Below are positions 52,133 through 62,414 of a DNA stretch of 64,000 bases, piece by piece (within the stretch, counting starts at the first letter, position 1; each line of letters starts with the position of its first letter). Source of the DNA: Sphingomonas sp. R-74633 (lineage in GTDB: Bacteria; Pseudomonadota; Alphaproteobacteria; Sphingomonadales; Sphingomonadaceae); the NCBI RefSeq assembly GCF_013416555.1, contig NZ_JACCFG010000001.1:1054001-1118000 (forward strand), in the 5' to 3' direction. The position numbers and the translations under genes were made by a program. Under the pieces are notes generated by a model. It worked only from the letters and a program-made list of their open reading frames with translations, was not told the origin of the DNA and did no database searches.

Positions 52133-52552
52133 ATGAAGCTCGCATCCCTGATCCTGTTGACGGCACTGGCCGGCACATCCGCGCTCGACGCACAGCAAGT
52201 CTCCCGCCCCGCCCCCGGACCCGCCGGCAGCTGGCGGTTCCTGGGTGCGACCACCGCCAGGTTCACGGCGGATCACGACACGATCCGCGTGCAGGGCCCG
52301 TATGACAATTTCCGGCGGATCAAGTTCAAGGTCCGCGACGCGCCGCTCAACCTCGTCCGGCTGACAGTGACCTATGACAATGGCGCGCCCGACAATATCC
52401 CGACGCGCTACGCCATACCGCAAGGCGGCGAGAGCCGGATCATCGACCTGCGCGGCGCCGGACGGCGCAGCCTCAGGCGGATCGATTTCTGGTACGACAC
52501 GCGCGGCCGCGGGCGCGGCACCGCCAATGTGTCGGTATGGGGCATGCACTGA
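52133..52552 (+). CDS. exported hypothetical protein divergent from recA
   Basis: A 139-residue protein with signal peptide MKLASLILLTALAGTSALDAQQ. The mature part is beta-rich (WRFLGATTARFTADHDTIRV; FRRIKFKVRDAPLNLVRLTVTYDNG; RIIDLRGAGRRSLRRIDFWYDTRG, in pieces), ending SVWGMH. It loosely recalls the DUF2541/YaaI-type small periplasmic proteins. A GTTC SOS box lies about 110 bp upstream, so SOS control is possible but not proven. Confidence 0.75.
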   Translation: MKLASLILLTALAGTSALDAQQVSRPAPGPAGSWRFLGATTARFTADHDTIRVQGPYDNFRRIKFKVRDAPLNLVRLTVTYDNGAPDNIPTRYAIPQGGESRIIDLRGAGRRSLRRIDFWYDTRGRGRGTANVSVWGMH

Positions 52553-52602
52553 CCGCACGCGCCGAGTTGCGATAGGGGCCCCGCCCCGCTAGCCCCGCGC
52601 GG

Positions 52603-53319
52603 ATGACCCGCATCGTCGGCCATGTCAGCGCGCTCAATCGCTTCCCGGTCAAGTCGATGGCCGGGGAGCGGCTCGCCATGGCCGAGCTCGACTGGCAGGG
52701 GATCGAGGGCGACCGGCAATATGCGTTCGTCCGCGCCGCCAACGGCACGCGCTTCCCCTGGCTGACCGCGCGCGAAGTGCCGGCGATGGTGCTCCACCAT
52801 GCCCGCTTCGCCGATCCCGCCCGGCCCAAGACGAGCGGCGTGCTGGTCGAGACACCCGACGGCGCGACGCTCTCGCTCCACGATCCGCTGCTGAAGGCGC
52901 ATCTGGAGCAGGCTGCGGGCGAGCCGGCTTCGCTGATACAGGTGGCGCGCGGCTGCTATGATTCGATGCCGGTCTCGATCCAGAGCAGCGCCGGTCATGC
53001 TGCGCTGGAGGCGGCGCATGGCGGCATGCTCGACATCGACCGCTTCCGGATCAACGTGATCGTCGAGAGCGACCTGCCCGCCAGCCAGTGGCAGGGCCGG
53101 CAGCTGGCGTTCGGCGACGAGGCCGACGGCGCGGTGGTGCAATGCGCCGATCCGATCGCGCGCTGCGTGATCGTGACGATCGATCCGCAGACCGGCGCGA
53201 AGGAGCCCCGCGTGCTGCGCACGGTCGCCCAAGGGTTCGGCAATGCGTACGGGGTGTATTCGAGCCCGGCGCGGCCGGGGCTGATCCGGATCGGCGATCC
53301 GGTGCGGCTGGTGGACTAA
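52603..53319 (+). CDS. MOSC-domain protein
   Basis: A 238-residue protein with the N-terminal MOSC beta-barrel region (LNRFPVKSMAGERLAMAELD) and the C-terminal MOSC domain with FRINVIVESDLPAS and the conserved cysteine in DPIARCVIVTIDPQTG. MOSC proteins handle sulfur carried by molybdenum cofactor and related molybdo-enzymes; this one resembles the mitochondrial amidoxime-reducing mARC/YcbX group by its RC...TIDPxTG motif. The ribosome-binding site is poor. Confidence 0.88.
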   Translation: MTRIVGHVSALNRFPVKSMAGERLAMAELDWQGIEGDRQYAFVRAANGTRFPWLTAREVPAMVLHHARFADPARPKTSGVLVETPDGATLSLHDPLLKAHLEQAAGEPASLIQVARGCYDSMPVSIQSSAGHAALEAAHGGMLDIDRFRINVIVESDLPASQWQGRQLAFGDEADGAVVQCADPIARCVIVTIDPQTGAKEPRVLRTVAQGFGNAYGVYSSPARPGLIRIGDPVRLVD

Positions 53320-53323
53320 ACGC

Positions 53324-53686
53324 TCAGGCGGCGCCGACGAGGCTGTCGAGCACCTTTTCGACGCTGTCCATCGTGAACGGCTTGGAGAGCACCGGGCGAT
53401 CACGATACTTCTCGTGGATCATGTCCCCTGCCCCGCCGGTGGCGAGCACGAAGGGGATGCCGCGCGCGGCCAGCGCATCGGCGATCGGCCAGCTCTGCTC
53501 GCCGCCGCGCAGGTTCACGTCCATGATCGCTGCGTCGATGCCGCCGGCTTCGACCAGCTCGAGCGCCGTGGCGACACTGTCCGCCGTGCCTGCAGGAACG
53601 CGATTCAGCGCATCGAGGAAATCCTCGAGCATCATCGCGATGAGCGGCTCGTCTTCGACGATCAGGATCTTTTGGGGCCCCGGCAT
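53324..53686 (-). CDS. single-domain response regulator
   Basis: A 120-residue receiver domain with no output domain. The acid pocket is VEDEP (residues 10-14), the phosphorylation Asp is in AAIMDVNLRGG (about residue 56), and the conserved Lys is in VLSKPFT. It lies directly downstream of cckA, 39 bp after it, so it is probably co-transcribed and may act as a phosphate sink or partner in that pathway. Confidence 0.92.
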   Translation of the reverse strand: MPGPQKILIVEDEPLIAMMLEDFLDALNRVPAGTADSVATALELVEAGGIDAAIMDVNLRGGEQSWPIADALAARGIPFVLATGGAGDMIHEKYRDRPVLSKPFTMDSVEKVLDSLVGAA

Positions 53687-53725
53687 ATTCGCCCCTTCGC
53701 AGGAAAATCGCCAGTCGCCAAGGGA

Positions 53726-56122
53726 TTATTTCAGCGTGAGAACATCCCGCGCCGCTTCCGCAAGTTGCTGAACGGAAAAGGGTTTCGGCAAAAAGGAAAC
53801 TTGCTCCAGATCAATCGACTTGCGGAGCTGTTCCTCGGCATAGCCCGACATGAAGAGGATCGGCAGGTCGGGATATTTGGTGCGCACCTTGCGGGCCATG
53901 GTCGGCCCGTCCATCACCGGCATGACGACATCGGAGATCAGAAGATCGGGACGGTCGATCGTTTCGAGCAGCTCGAGTGCGGCCTCACCATTGTCGGCGG
54001 TGACGACGGTATAGCCCTGCCGCGCGAGCGCACGCTCGGCGATGGCGCGGACCATGTCCTCGTCCTCGACGATCAGGATCGTGCCGGTGCCCCAGGTATC
54101 GGCGGGCTTTTCCTTCGCGCCGGGCAGCTTGGCCTGGACCGGCGCCTCGGCCGCGGCGTGGACGGGCAGATAGATGGTGAACTCGGCACCACCATGGGGA
54201 CCGTTGTCGGCGAAGATGAAGCCGCCCGACTGCTTGATGATGCCGTAGACCGTCGAGAGGCCGAGGCCGGTGCCCTTGCCGATTTCCTTGGTGGTGAAGA
54301 ACGGCTCCCAGATCTTGCCGAGGATCTCGGGCGGGATGCCGGTGCCGGTGTCGGAGATGCGCAGCGCGGTATAGTCGCCCACGGGAAGCACGTCGTCGTC
54401 CATCTGGCGGACGTCCGAGGCAGGCACCGCCTGCGTCTCGATGGTGAGCGTGCCGCCGCCGCTGGGGTTTTGCGAGAGCATCGCGTCGCGGGCGTTGACC
54501 GCGAGGTTGACCACCACCTGCTCGAGCTGGCCCGGATCGGCGCGGACGGGACCGAGGTTGCGGCCGTGCTTGACCTCGAGCCGCACCGTCTCGCCGAGCA
54601 ACCGCTTGAGGAGGTTGGAGACTTCCGAGATCACGTCGGGCAATTGGAGCAGCTGCGGGCGCAGCGTCTGCTGGCGCGAGAAGGCGAGCAGCTGGCGAGT
54701 CAGCGAGGCGGCGCGGTTCGAATTGGCGCGGATCTGCTGGATGTCGTCATAGTCGCTGTCGCCGGGCGAATGGCGCATCAGCATCAGGTCGCAATGCCCG
54801 ATGATCGCAGTGAGGATGTTGTTGAAGTCGTGCGCGACGCCGCCGGCAAGCTGGCCTACCGCCTGCATCTTGGTCGCCTGCGCGACCTGGCGCTTGAGCT
54901 TCGACTCCTCGCCCGAATCCTTGAGGCTGATCAGCACGGCGGCGTCGCCGAGCCCGCGGGCGCCGGCGATGCCGATCGACAGCGGCTCCTCGGGCGCGTC
55001 CGCCAGGCGGACGGTCATCTCGGCGGACTGGGGCGCACCACCGGCGAAGCGCCGGATCGCGTCGGCAAGCGCGGCCTTGTCCTCGCGCACCACCAGGTCG
55101 CCCGGGTAGAGCGGCGGCGCGGCGGCATTGACGCGGGTGGCGCGGACGAACGCGTCGTTCATGCTGGCGAAGCGGCCGTCACGGTCGACCAGCGCGAGGC
55201 CGAGCGGGAGCAGCGCGATCAGCGAGCGGACATGGGCGCCGGCGCTGGCGCCGATCGCGGGCGTGGGCGCGTTGCCGAGTTCCTCGTCGAGCAAGGCGAC
55301 GAGCAGCGGCGCTTCCTCGCCATCGAGGAACGGGATCTGGAGCACGCGTAGCGGCGTGCCCTCCATCCCCTCACGCTCGAAGCGGACCAGCCCCATCGAG
55401 TCGGTGATCAGGAAGCGGGCAAAGTCCCTGCCCTCGACCGCCGCCTCGCTGGTGCCCATCGCGCGGTCGCGGAACACGCGGTTGGCGGCGCGGACGCGCC
55501 CCTGCGGCGAGATCATCGCGGCCATGATGCCCGAGGAGCCGAGCCGGTCACCGGTATGGCCGTCGATCAGCGACTGGACCTGGCTGGCGAGATCGAGCGC
55601 CTGGACGCCGATGAAGCGCCAGACCAGCGACTCCTCGCCGACGCGCTGGACGCGGACCGAGACGGGGGCGCCGAACACCTGGATATTGTCCTCGCGCGCC
55701 TCGCCGTCGCGCCAGGCGGTGCGCGCGGCGGTGCCGAGCGCGGCGACCGAGGCGTCGCTGACCGGGAGGTTGGGCGGCGTCGGCCAGCCGGCGAAAAGCA
55801 CCTCGAAGCGGTTATTGGCGCAGACGAGACGGCCGGCACGATCGGTGACGGCGAGTGCGTCGTCGCTGGCGGCGGCAAGCGCCTGCGCGACCGACCAGTC
55901 GACCGGCTGCTCGGCGGCGGTATCGCTATGGAAAAGCCTGCGCGCGCCCCACAGCGCCCCGGCGGCGAGCACGCCCGCGCCGACAAAGCCGATCGCCACG
56001 GCGCGGTCGTTCAGCGTGAGGAGGACCAGTGCAGCCGCAAGGAAGCCCGCCAGAATTGCCGCCGCGAAGGGCAGCCAGCGGCGGGACGGCGATATCGGGC
56101 TATGAACGGGCAACGTGGCCAT
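53726..56122 (-). CDS. cckA: hybrid sensor histidine kinase CckA
   Basis: A 798-residue hybrid kinase. Two TM helices (about 16-38 and 42-62) are followed by PAS domains (about 80-330), the HisKA motif [17 protein letters not shown] (H about 425), the HATPase domain ([42 protein letters not shown]) and a receiver ([30 protein letters not shown], Asp about 725). The architecture and the DFNN motif match alphaproteobacterial CckA, the top of the CtrA phosphorelay. The start [11 protein letters not shown] at 56122 avoids a frame that runs into the REP element. Confidence 0.92.
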   Translation of the reverse strand: MATLPVHSPISPSRRWLPFAAAILAGFLAAALVLLTLNDRAVAIGFVGAGVLAAGALWGARRLFHSDTAAEQPVDWSVAQALAAASDDALAVTDRAGRLVCANNRFEVLFAGWPTPPNLPVSDASVAALGTAARTAWRDGEAREDNIQVFGAPVSVRVQRVGEESLVWRFIGVQALDLASQVQSLIDGHTGDRLGSSGIMAAMISPQGRVRAANRVFRDRAMGTSEAAVEGRDFARFLITDSMGLVRFEREGMEGTPLRVLQIPFLDGEEAPLLVALLDEELGNAPTPAIGASAGAHVRSLIALLPLGLALVDRDGRFASMNDAFVRATRVNAAAPPLYPGDLVVREDKAALADAIRRFAGGAPQSAEMTVRLADAPEEPLSIGIAGARGLGDAAVLISLKDSGEESKLKRQVAQATKMQAVGQLAGGVAHDFNNILTAIIGHCDLMLMRHSPGDSDYDDIQQIRANSNRAASLTRQLLAFSRQQTLRPQLLQLPDVISEVSNLLKRLLGETVRLEVKHGRNLGPVRADPGQLEQVVVNLAVNARDAMLSQNPSGGGTLTIETQAVPASDVRQMDDDVLPVGDYTALRISDTGTGIPPEILGKIWEPFFTTKEIGKGTGLGLSTVYGIIKQSGGFIFADNGPHGGAEFTIYLPVHAAAEAPVQAKLPGAKEKPADTWGTGTILIVEDEDMVRAIAERALARQGYTVVTADNGEAALELLETIDRPDLLISDVVMPVMDGPTMARKVRTKYPDLPILFMSGYAEEQLRKSIDLEQVSFLPKPFSVQQLAEAARDVLTLK

Positions 56123-56167
56123 GCGCCACCGATGTTCGGTCGAGAGGCGCGGGTCAAGGACCCAATT

Positions 56168-56292
56168 CCCTCTCCCCCTCGGGGAGAGGGAGGGAGCCGA
56201 CAAAGTCGGCGGAAGGGTGAGGGTCGAAACCTGCCCTCACCCTTCCCACTCGCTACGCGAGCGGGCCCCTTCCCTCTCCCAGTGGGAGAGGG
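56168..56292. repeat. composite REP element, copy 2
   Basis: A second copy of the 1505-1634 element. It has the same bounding palindromes [22 protein letters not shown] (56168-56190 and 56272-56292), the same inner GGAAGGGTGAGGG and CCCTCACCCTTCC, and a variable hairpin (GCCGACAAAGTCGGC). It lies between the starts and ends of cckA and the M13 peptidase gene. Confidence 0.85.
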
Positions 56293-56301
56293 AAAGAACA
56301 A

Positions 56302-58380
56302 TTACCAGATCCGGACGCGCTTCTCGGGCGTCAGGTACAGCTTGTTCTGCGGCGCGGGGTTATAGGCCCCGTACCAGGGGTCGAGATTGCGCACGACCCA
56401 GCTGCGCTGCTGCGAGGGCGAGTGCGGATCGGTCAGCAGGCGCTGGCGCAGATTGGCCTCGCGGTAGTTGCGGCGCCACACCTGGGCCCAGCCAAGGTAG
56501 AAGCGCTGGTCGCCGGTGGTGCCGTCGAGCACCGGGGCTTCCTGGCCGTTCAGCGAGGCGTGATAGGCGTCATAGGCCACCGTCAGGCCGGCCAGATCGG
56601 CGACGTTCTCGCCAAGCGTCAGCCCGCCCTTCACGTGCATGCCGGGCAGCGGCTCATACTGGTCATACTGGGCGACCAGCGCGTCGGTACGCTGCTTGAA
56701 CGCCGCAACGTCCGCAGGCGTCCACCAGTCGGTCAGGCGGCCGTGCATGTCATATTTGGCGCCCTGGTCGTCGAAATGGTGGCTCAGCTCATGGCCGATC
56801 ACTGCGCCGATGCCGCCATAATTGACCGCCGGGTCGGCGTTCGGATCGAAGAAGGGCGGCTGCAGGATCGCGGCCGGGAAGACGATCTCGACCATGCCCG
56901 GATTGGCATAGGCGTTGATCGTCATCGGCGTCATGCCCCACTCCCAGCGCCGGATCGGCTGGCCGAGCTTCGAGACATTGTCGTCATACTGCCAGTTGTT
57001 CGACCGGACATTGTTGCCGAACGCGTCGCCCGCGGTGATCGTCAGCGAGCCATAATCCTGCCAGCGGTCCGGATAGCCGATCTTCGGGGTGAAGGCAGCG
57101 AGCTTCGCGTGCGCCTTGACCTTGGTCTCGGGCGCCATCCATTCGAGCTTGTCGATGCGGCGATCCATCGCCGCGATGACATTCTTCACCAGCTTGTCGG
57201 CCGCCGCCTTGGTCTCGGGCGGGAAATATTTGGCGACATAGACCTGGCTGACATCGTCCGACAGCGCGCCGGTGGTGAAGTCCACTGCGCGCTTCCAGCG
57301 CTCTTCCTGCTCCGGGGTGCCCGACAGCATGGTGCCGTAGAAGGAGAACTGCTCCTTGTCGAAGGCGCTCGGCAGCACATCGGCGAAATTGTCGAGCGTG
57401 CGGACCAGCAGCTGGTCCTGCAGCACGCCGAGCGGCGCGGCGCCGATCAGCTTGGCGATACCGGTAACCGCGCTCGGCTGGGCGACGATCACGCTGTCGA
57501 CCGGGGTCTTGCCCGCGGCGAAGAAGGCCTCGAAGTCGAAGCCCGGCGCGGACTTCTGCAGCTCCGCAACGGTCATCTTGTTATAGGTCTTGTTAGCGTC
57601 TCGGCTCTCGATGCGGGTCCACTGGACCTGGGCGATCTTGGTCTCGAAATCGATGATCGCCTGCGCGCGCGCGCCGGCATTGGCCTCACCGGCCAGCGTC
57701 AGCACGTTGGTGAGGTGCTTGAGGTACGCCGCCTTGGTCTCGATGAACTTGGCGTCCTTCGAGAGGTAATAGTCGCGGTCGGGCATGCCGAGGCCGGACT
57801 GGAACAGGTTGAGCGCATAGACGTCGGGGTTCTTGTCGTCCTGGCCGATATAGCCGCCGAACGGCGTGCCGACGCCGTTGCGGCGCGCGGCGGCGGCGAG
57901 CGCCGGATAGCCGGCCTTGCTCTTCAGCCCCTTGATCTGGTCGATCCACGGCTTGGCAGGCGTCAGGCCCTTGGCGTCGATCGCGGCGGTGTCGAGATAG
58001 GTCGCATAGGCGGTACCGATCTTCGAGTTGGGATCGCCCTTCGCATCCTCAAGGATGCCGTGGGTCTGCTTCTTGGCGTTGTCGTCCAGGATGTTGAACG
58101 AGCCATAGTTCGACTTGTCGGCCGGGATCGGGGTGTTCTTCGCCCAGGCGCCATTGGCGTAATTGTAGAAATCGTCGCCCGGCTGAATCGAGCTGTCCAT
58201 GCCGGCGGCATCGAAGCCGTAGCTGCCATAGACCGGCTTGGGCATTTCGGGCGCCGGGGCCGGCTCGGCGGCGACGGGCGCGGCTTCGACCGGCGCGGTC
58301 GGCAGCGGCTCGTTATGGGCGCAGCCGGCGAGCAGGACAGGCGCGGCGAGGAAGGTGGTGGCAAGGAGCGACAGGCGCAT
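56302..58380 (-). CDS. M13-family zinc metallopeptidase, lipoprotein
   Basis: A 692-residue endopeptidase of the neprilysin family. The start at 58380 gives a lipobox signal, MRLSLLATTFLAAPVLLAGC. The zinc site is VIGHELSHHFDDQG (about residues 530-543) with the third ligand Glu in ENVADLAGLTVAYDAY. The N-terminal lobe has the ANGAWAKNTPIPADKSNYGSF-type M13 opening, and the C-terminal VRNLDPWYGAYN is a family end motif. It is probably an outer-membrane or periplasmic oligopeptidase. Length is close to bacterial M13 averages. Confidence 0.92.
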   Translation of the reverse strand: MRLSLLATTFLAAPVLLAGCAHNEPLPTAPVEAAPVAAEPAPAPEMPKPVYGSYGFDAAGMDSSIQPGDDFYNYANGAWAKNTPIPADKSNYGSFNILDDNAKKQTHGILEDAKGDPNSKIGTAYATYLDTAAIDAKGLTPAKPWIDQIKGLKSKAGYPALAAAARRNGVGTPFGGYIGQDDKNPDVYALNLFQSGLGMPDRDYYLSKDAKFIETKAAYLKHLTNVLTLAGEANAGARAQAIIDFETKIAQVQWTRIESRDANKTYNKMTVAELQKSAPGFDFEAFFAAGKTPVDSVIVAQPSAVTGIAKLIGAAPLGVLQDQLLVRTLDNFADVLPSAFDKEQFSFYGTMLSGTPEQEERWKRAVDFTTGALSDDVSQVYVAKYFPPETKAAADKLVKNVIAAMDRRIDKLEWMAPETKVKAHAKLAAFTPKIGYPDRWQDYGSLTITAGDAFGNNVRSNNWQYDDNVSKLGQPIRRWEWGMTPMTINAYANPGMVEIVFPAAILQPPFFDPNADPAVNYGGIGAVIGHELSHHFDDQGAKYDMHGRLTDWWTPADVAAFKQRTDALVAQYDQYEPLPGMHVKGGLTLGENVADLAGLTVAYDAYHASLNGQEAPVLDGTTGDQRFYLGWAQVWRRNYREANLRQRLLTDPHSPSQQRSWVVRNLDPWYGAYNPAPQNKLYLTPEKRVRIW

Positions 58381-58509
58381 GGGGACCCCCGATGGTTGGA
58401 TGCGCGCTGTCTTAATCCGTTGATACGCTCCGTCAATCGACTCCACGCAACATTATTACGCTGGAGTTACCGAATGTGTTTCTGGCTGATTGCTCGGGAA
58501 GCGCGCGGC

Positions 58510-59058
58510 TCAGACAGCGTGGCGATGCGCCCGGCGCTTCCACTTGTGCGCGATCCACAGTCGCCACGCCAGCGCGGTGCCGAAATAGCCGACCAGCGCG
58601 AGCACGCCGGTGATCGTGACCAGCCCCGCCAGCGTCGCCGGGCCGGCCTGGTGGACCAGCCAGTCGCTCCAGCTCTGCTCGACGACCTGGACCTGCGCGA
58701 CCACCGCCTCGCCCGGGCCGAGCATCCAGCTGCCCAGCCAATAGGCGGCAACCCAGAGCGGCGGCGTCGTGAAGGGATTGGTGATGAAGGTGGTCGCGGC
58801 GGCGGCCGGGATGTTCGCGCGCAATGGCAGCGCGAGGATCGCCGAAGCGGGGATCTGGCCCATCGGCACCAGCACGCCGGTCACTACGCCCAGCGCGACG
58901 CCACGCGGCACCGAGCGGCGGGTAAAACGCCATAGCGACGAATGCATCACGCGGTGCGCAAAGGGACGCAGCCAGCGATTGGTCTCGACCGACTCGCGGC
59001 TGGGCGTCGCCTTGTCGAGCCAGCGGCGGAAACGGGTTTTCTGGGTGGAATCAGTCAC
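58510..59058 (-). CDS. DUF2062 membrane protein
   Basis: A 182-residue protein. The start is GTG at 59058, overlapping the smpB end by 8 bp. The family features are a basic N-terminus, then [42 protein letters not shown] (in parts) and [21 protein letters not shown], the DUF2062 hallmark NPxTxxPxY region. Two or three TM segments follow. The role is unknown. Confidence 0.88.
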   Translation of the reverse strand: MTDSTQKTRFRRWLDKATPSRESVETNRWLRPFAHRVMHSSLWRFTRRSVPRGVALGVVTGVLVPMGQIPASAILALPLRANIPAAAATTFITNPFTTPPLWVAAYWLGSWMLGPGEAVVAQVQVVEQSWSDWLVHQAGPATLAGLVTITGVLALVGYFGTALAWRLWIAHKWKRRAHRHAV

Positions 59059-59533
59059 GGCCACCGCGGAGCAGACGGCCCTGCTCGCGCTTCCAGTCGC
59101 GTTCCTTGACCGTCTCGCGCTTGTCATGCGTCTTCTTGCCCTTCGCCAGCGCCAGCTCGACCTTGGCGCGGCCACGCCCGTTGAAATAGATCGACAGCGG
59201 CACAAGGGTCATGCCCTCGCGCGCCACCGCGCCGTGGAGCTTGTTTATCTCCCGCTCATGAAGCAGCAATTTACGGGGGCGCTTGGGCTCGTGGTTGAAG
59301 CGGTTGCCGTGACTGAACTCGGGAATGTTCGAGTTGACCAGCCAGACGCCGCCGTCATTCACTTCTGCGTACGCTTCCGCGATCGAGCCCTCGCCGAAGC
59401 GAAGCGACTTCACCTCGGTACCGGTGAGCGCGATGCCCGCCTCATAGGTGTTCTCGATGAAATAATCGAACCGCGCGCGCCGGTTCTCGGCGACGGTCTT
59501 TACTTTCTCTTGGGCAGGACGGGGACGGGCCAT
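59051..59533 (-). CDS. smpB: SsrA-binding protein SmpB
   Basis: A 160-residue tmRNA partner for ribosome rescue. The start [36 protein letters not shown] at 59533 is typical. [20 protein letters not shown] (in part), [12 protein letters not shown] and [17 protein letters not shown] are diagnostic; the basic C-terminal tail is as expected. It overlaps the DUF2062 gene. The tmRNA itself was not seen here. Confidence 0.96.
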   Translation of the reverse strand: MARPRPAQEKVKTVAENRRARFDYFIENTYEAGIALTGTEVKSLRFGEGSIAEAYAEVNDGGVWLVNSNIPEFSHGNRFNHEPKRPRKLLLHEREINKLHGAVAREGMTLVPLSIYFNGRGRAKVELALAKGKKTHDKRETVKERDWKREQGRLLRGGRD

Positions 59534-59618
59534 AAGGCGATGCGATGTAGGCGCGGAAGCCGCGAAGCGCCAGCCCTTCCCCTCGACACTATCGTCCCCA
59601 CGTTCCATAGCTGTTCCG

Positions 59619-61382
59619 ATGTCCGCCGTTCTCAATATCCAGCGATCGATCTCCGGCCAGCCCTGGCATTGGCGCGGGCTTGCCAGCGATTCGCGCGGCG
59701 GGCTGGTGCCCGACGACCTGGTGACGCAGCTCCTGCTCGCCCGCGGCGTGCCGCGCGAGGATCTGGAGATGCACCGGCTGCCGAGCATCCGCGCCTTCAT
59801 GCCCGACCCCTCGATCTTCCGCGACATGGACAAGGCCGCCGAGCGGGTGGCGGACGCGGTGGAGAAGCGCGAGCAGGTCGCGATCTTCGGCGATTATGAC
59901 GTGGATGGCGCGACTTCGGCAGCACTGCTGATATTGCTTCTGAGGGATTTGGGCCTCGAGGCCCGCCCCTATATCCCCGATCGCCTGATGGAGGGCTATG
60001 GCCCCTCGGGCGAGGCACTGGTCAAGCTGAAGGGCGAAGGCGCCAGCCTGATCGTCACCGTCGATTGCGGCGCGATGGCCTATGAAGCGCTGGAAATGGC
60101 GCGCGACGCGGGCGCCGAGGTGATCGTGGTCGATCATCATAAATGCGCCGCCGAGCTGCCCGTGACGCTGGCGCTGGTGAACCCCAACCGGCTCGACGAA
60201 AGCGAAGGTGCCGCGTTCGGCCATCTGGCGGCGGTGGGCATGGCCTGGCTGCTCGGCGCGGCGCTGGTGCGGACGCTCAGGGCACGCGGCTATTTCGCCA
60301 CGCGGCCCGAGCCCAAGCTGCTCGATCTGCTCGACATCGTCGCGCTCGGCACCGTCGCCGATGTCGCCTCGCTCAAGGGTCTCAACCGCGCCTTTGTCGC
60401 GCAGGGCCTCAAGGTGATGGCGCAGCGCCGCAACATCGGATTGAACGCGCTGATCGAGGCCTCGCGCCTCACCCGCGCACCGACCGCCACCGACCTCGGC
60501 TTCGCGCTGGGGCCGCGGATCAATGCCGGCGGGCGCGTCGGGCGGTCGGACCTGGGCGTGCGGCTGCTCACTACCCGCGATCCCGAGGAAGCGCGCGCGA
60601 TCGCCGAGGAGCTCAACCTCCTCAACGAGGAGCGCCGCGCGATCGAGGCGGGCGTACAGGCCGAGGCGGAGGAGATCAGCCACCTCAAGGCCAACCATTC
60701 GGTCGCCGTGATCGCGAGCAAGGGCTGGCATGCCGGCGTGATCGGCATCGTCGCCGGGCGCCTCAAGGAGAAGCTCGGCCGGCCGGCGATCGTCATCGCG
60801 ATCGATGAGGACGGCGTCGGCAAGGGATCGGGCCGCTCGATCCCCGGCGTCGACCTGGGCGCCGCGATCATCGCCGCCAAGGATGCCGGGCTGCTCAAGG
60901 CGGGCGGCGGCCATGCGATGGCCTGCGGCGTGACGATCGACGAGGACCAGCTCGATGCGTTCGCGGCGTTCCTCGAGGAACGACTTTCGGAGCGCGTGAC
61001 CCAGGCAATGGGCGAGCGCGCGCTGCTCGTCGATGCCGTGGTCGCGCCGGGCGGGGTCTGCCCCGATCTGGTCAATGCGATGGAGGCCGGCGGCCCCTAC
61101 GGGATGGGCTGGCCCGCCCCGCGCGTCGCCGCCGGGCCGGTGACGGTGATCAAGGCCGATATCGTCGGCACGGGCGGGCATGTGCGGCTGATCGTCGCCG
61201 GGCCGGACGGGCGCAGCATCAAGGCCGTGGCCTTCCGCCAGGCCGATACCGAGCTGGGCCAGGCGCTGCTCTCCGCCCCGCGCCACCGCAAGCTGTGGCT
61301 CGTCGGCCGGGCCAAGATCGACGACTGGGGCAGCCGCCCTGCCGCCGAGTTGCACGTCGAGGATGCGGCCTGGGCGGACTAA
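59619..61382 (+). CDS. recJ: single-stranded-DNA-specific exonuclease RecJ
   Basis: A 587-residue 5'-3' ssDNA exonuclease of the DHH family. Motif I is [16 protein letters not shown] (about 88-103), motif II VTVDCGA, and motif [12 protein letters not shown] (about 170-178). [15 protein letters not shown] is motif IV, and [12 protein letters not shown] is the DHHA1 site. The OB-fold and C-terminal part follow to the end. It is divergent from smpB with 85 bp between. Start ATG at 59619. Confidence 0.96.
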   Translation: MSAVLNIQRSISGQPWHWRGLASDSRGGLVPDDLVTQLLLARGVPREDLEMHRLPSIRAFMPDPSIFRDMDKAAERVADAVEKREQVAIFGDYDVDGATSAALLILLLRDLGLEARPYIPDRLMEGYGPSGEALVKLKGEGASLIVTVDCGAMAYEALEMARDAGAEVIVVDHHKCAAELPVTLALVNPNRLDESEGAAFGHLAAVGMAWLLGAALVRTLRARGYFATRPEPKLLDLLDIVALGTVADVASLKGLNRAFVAQGLKVMAQRRNIGLNALIEASRLTRAPTATDLGFALGPRINAGGRVGRSDLGVRLLTTRDPEEARAIAEELNLLNEERRAIEAGVQAEAEEISHLKANHSVAVIASKGWHAGVIGIVAGRLKEKLGRPAIVIAIDEDGVGKGSGRSIPGVDLGAAIIAAKDAGLLKAGGGHAMACGVTIDEDQLDAFAAFLEERLSERVTQAMGERALLVDAVVAPGGVCPDLVNAMEAGGPYGMGWPAPRVAAGPVTVIKADIVGTGGHVRLIVAGPDGRSIKAVAFRQADTELGQALLSAPRHRKLWLVGRAKIDDWGSRPAAELHVEDAAWAD

Positions 61383-61406
61383 AGTTCGGCAGGGCAATTG
61401 AGGCTC

Positions 61407-61435
61407 TTGACCCCGTGCCGATCCTTCCCTAACTG
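61407..61435 (+). promoter_or_regulatory. putative promoter of tRNA-Glu
   Basis: TTGACC (61407-61412) and TAACTG (61430-61435) stand 17 bases apart, placing transcription start about 15 bases before the mature tRNA. The -10 match is weak, so the call rests on spacing and position. Confidence 0.45.
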
Positions 61436-61456
61436 GCCGCCTCCACGCTACGGCAT

Positions 61457-61531
61457 GGCCCCTTCGTCTAGCGGTTAGGACGCGGCCCTTTCACGGCTGA
61501 AGCACGGGTTCGATTCCCGTAGGGGTCACCA
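61457..61531 (+). tRNA. tRNA-Glu (UUC anticodon)
   Basis: A 75-nt tRNA with encoded CCA (61529-61531). The acceptor GGCCCCT (61457-61463) pairs with AGGGGTC (61521-61527), with one G-T pair and discriminator A. The anticodon loop CCTTTCA carries TTC and the T-loop is GGTTCGATTCC. Confidence 0.95.
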
Positions 61532-61576
61532 CCGGACACTTCCAGGACCTCTTCCCGGAAACCCCGCCTGGTCATC

Positions 61577-61939
61577 TCATTCCAGCTCTGGCTTCAGCCC
61601 GCGGATCGCTGCGGGAATAAGGCGGCCATAATTGTCGATGAAGCGCGGGATCGGGCCGCGCTGCTCGGTCTGGTCCGGCAGGTCGACTTCGATCTCATCG
61701 ACATAGCACCAGCCCCAGCCTTCGGGGGGATCATAGCCTTCGATGATCGGGTGGCGCGTGGCGTGGAAATGCGCGGTGGCGTGCCGGTTCGGCGATTCGT
61801 CGCAGCAGCCGACATGCCCGCATGCCCGGCACAGCCGCAGGTGCACCCACCAGCTGCCCTGCTCCAAGCACTCGGCACAGCCCAAGGTTTGCGGGATGAC
61901 CGGCTGGACGGTGTCGAGATGGGGACAAGAGTCGGTCAC
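61577..61939 (-). CDS. UBP-type zinc-finger protein
   Basis: A 120-residue protein almost entirely made of a UBP/PHD-like zinc finger: CPHLDTV, CAECLEQGSWWVHLRLC, CGHVGCCDESPNRHATAHFHATRHPII (in parts) give the Cys/His ligands. The start is GTG at 61939, overlapping the stop of the upstream deacylase gene (TAGTG). In eukaryotes such fingers bind ubiquitin C-termini; bacterial stand-alone versions exist, but their ligand is not established. Confidence 0.88.
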   Translation of the reverse strand: MTDSCPHLDTVQPVIPQTLGCAECLEQGSWWVHLRLCRACGHVGCCDESPNRHATAHFHATRHPIIEGYDPPEGWGWCYVDEIEVDLPDQTEQRGPIPRFIDNYGRLIPAAIRGLKPELE

Positions 61940-62412
61940 TAGGCCTCCTGGGCGAGCTTGCAGACATCGACCCAGCGCTGCGAGACGAGGCTCGCCAGCC
62001 GTTCGGGTTCGACTTCCACCGATGCGGTGCGCGAGCCCGCCGCGGGGAACACCGTGGCATAGCCCCTGAGCGACACGTCGCAATAGACCGGCAGCGGCGT
62101 CGCCAGCCCGAAGGGGCAGACGCCGCCGACCGGATGCCCGGTCAGCGCCTCTGCCTCCTCCGCCCCGAGCATCGAGGCGCGGCCGGCAAATTCCGCCTTG
62201 GTCCTGGCATTGTCGAGCCGCGCGTCGCCCCGGGCGACGACCAGGAGCACCTGGTCGCCCACCCTGAGCGCGAGCGTCTTGGCGATGCGCCCGGGCTCGA
62301 CCCCGAGCGTCGCCGCCGCCTCCGCCACCGTCGCGGTGCTTGCCGATTGCTCGATCAGATTGAGATCGGGCGCATGCTCGGCAAGCCAGGCGCGCACGGT
62401 TTCGACGGTCAT
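61939..62412 (-). CDS. YbaK/EbsC-family aminoacyl-tRNA deacylase
   Basis: A 157-residue protein of the INS/ProX/YbaK superfamily. TVAEAAATLGVEPGRIAKTLALRV and the conserved Lys in NARTKAEFAG, followed by GHPVGGVCPFGLATPLPVYCD, are typical. Family members hydrolyse misacylated tRNA (Cys-tRNA-Pro or Ala-tRNA-Pro); which tRNA is used here cannot be read from sequence alone. The stop codon overlaps the start of the zinc-finger gene. Confidence 0.9.
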   Translation of the reverse strand: MTVETVRAWLAEHAPDLNLIEQSASTATVAEAAATLGVEPGRIAKTLALRVGDQVLLVVARGDARLDNARTKAEFAGRASMLGAEEAEALTGHPVGGVCPFGLATPLPVYCDVSLRGYATVFPAAGSRTASVEVEPERLASLVSQRWVDVCKLAQEA

Positions 62413-62414
62413 TC

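Noticed and set aside
53414..55351. A 645-codon frame antisense to cckA
   Set aside because: No domain or start signal; cckA on the other strand has complete kinase and receiver motifs.
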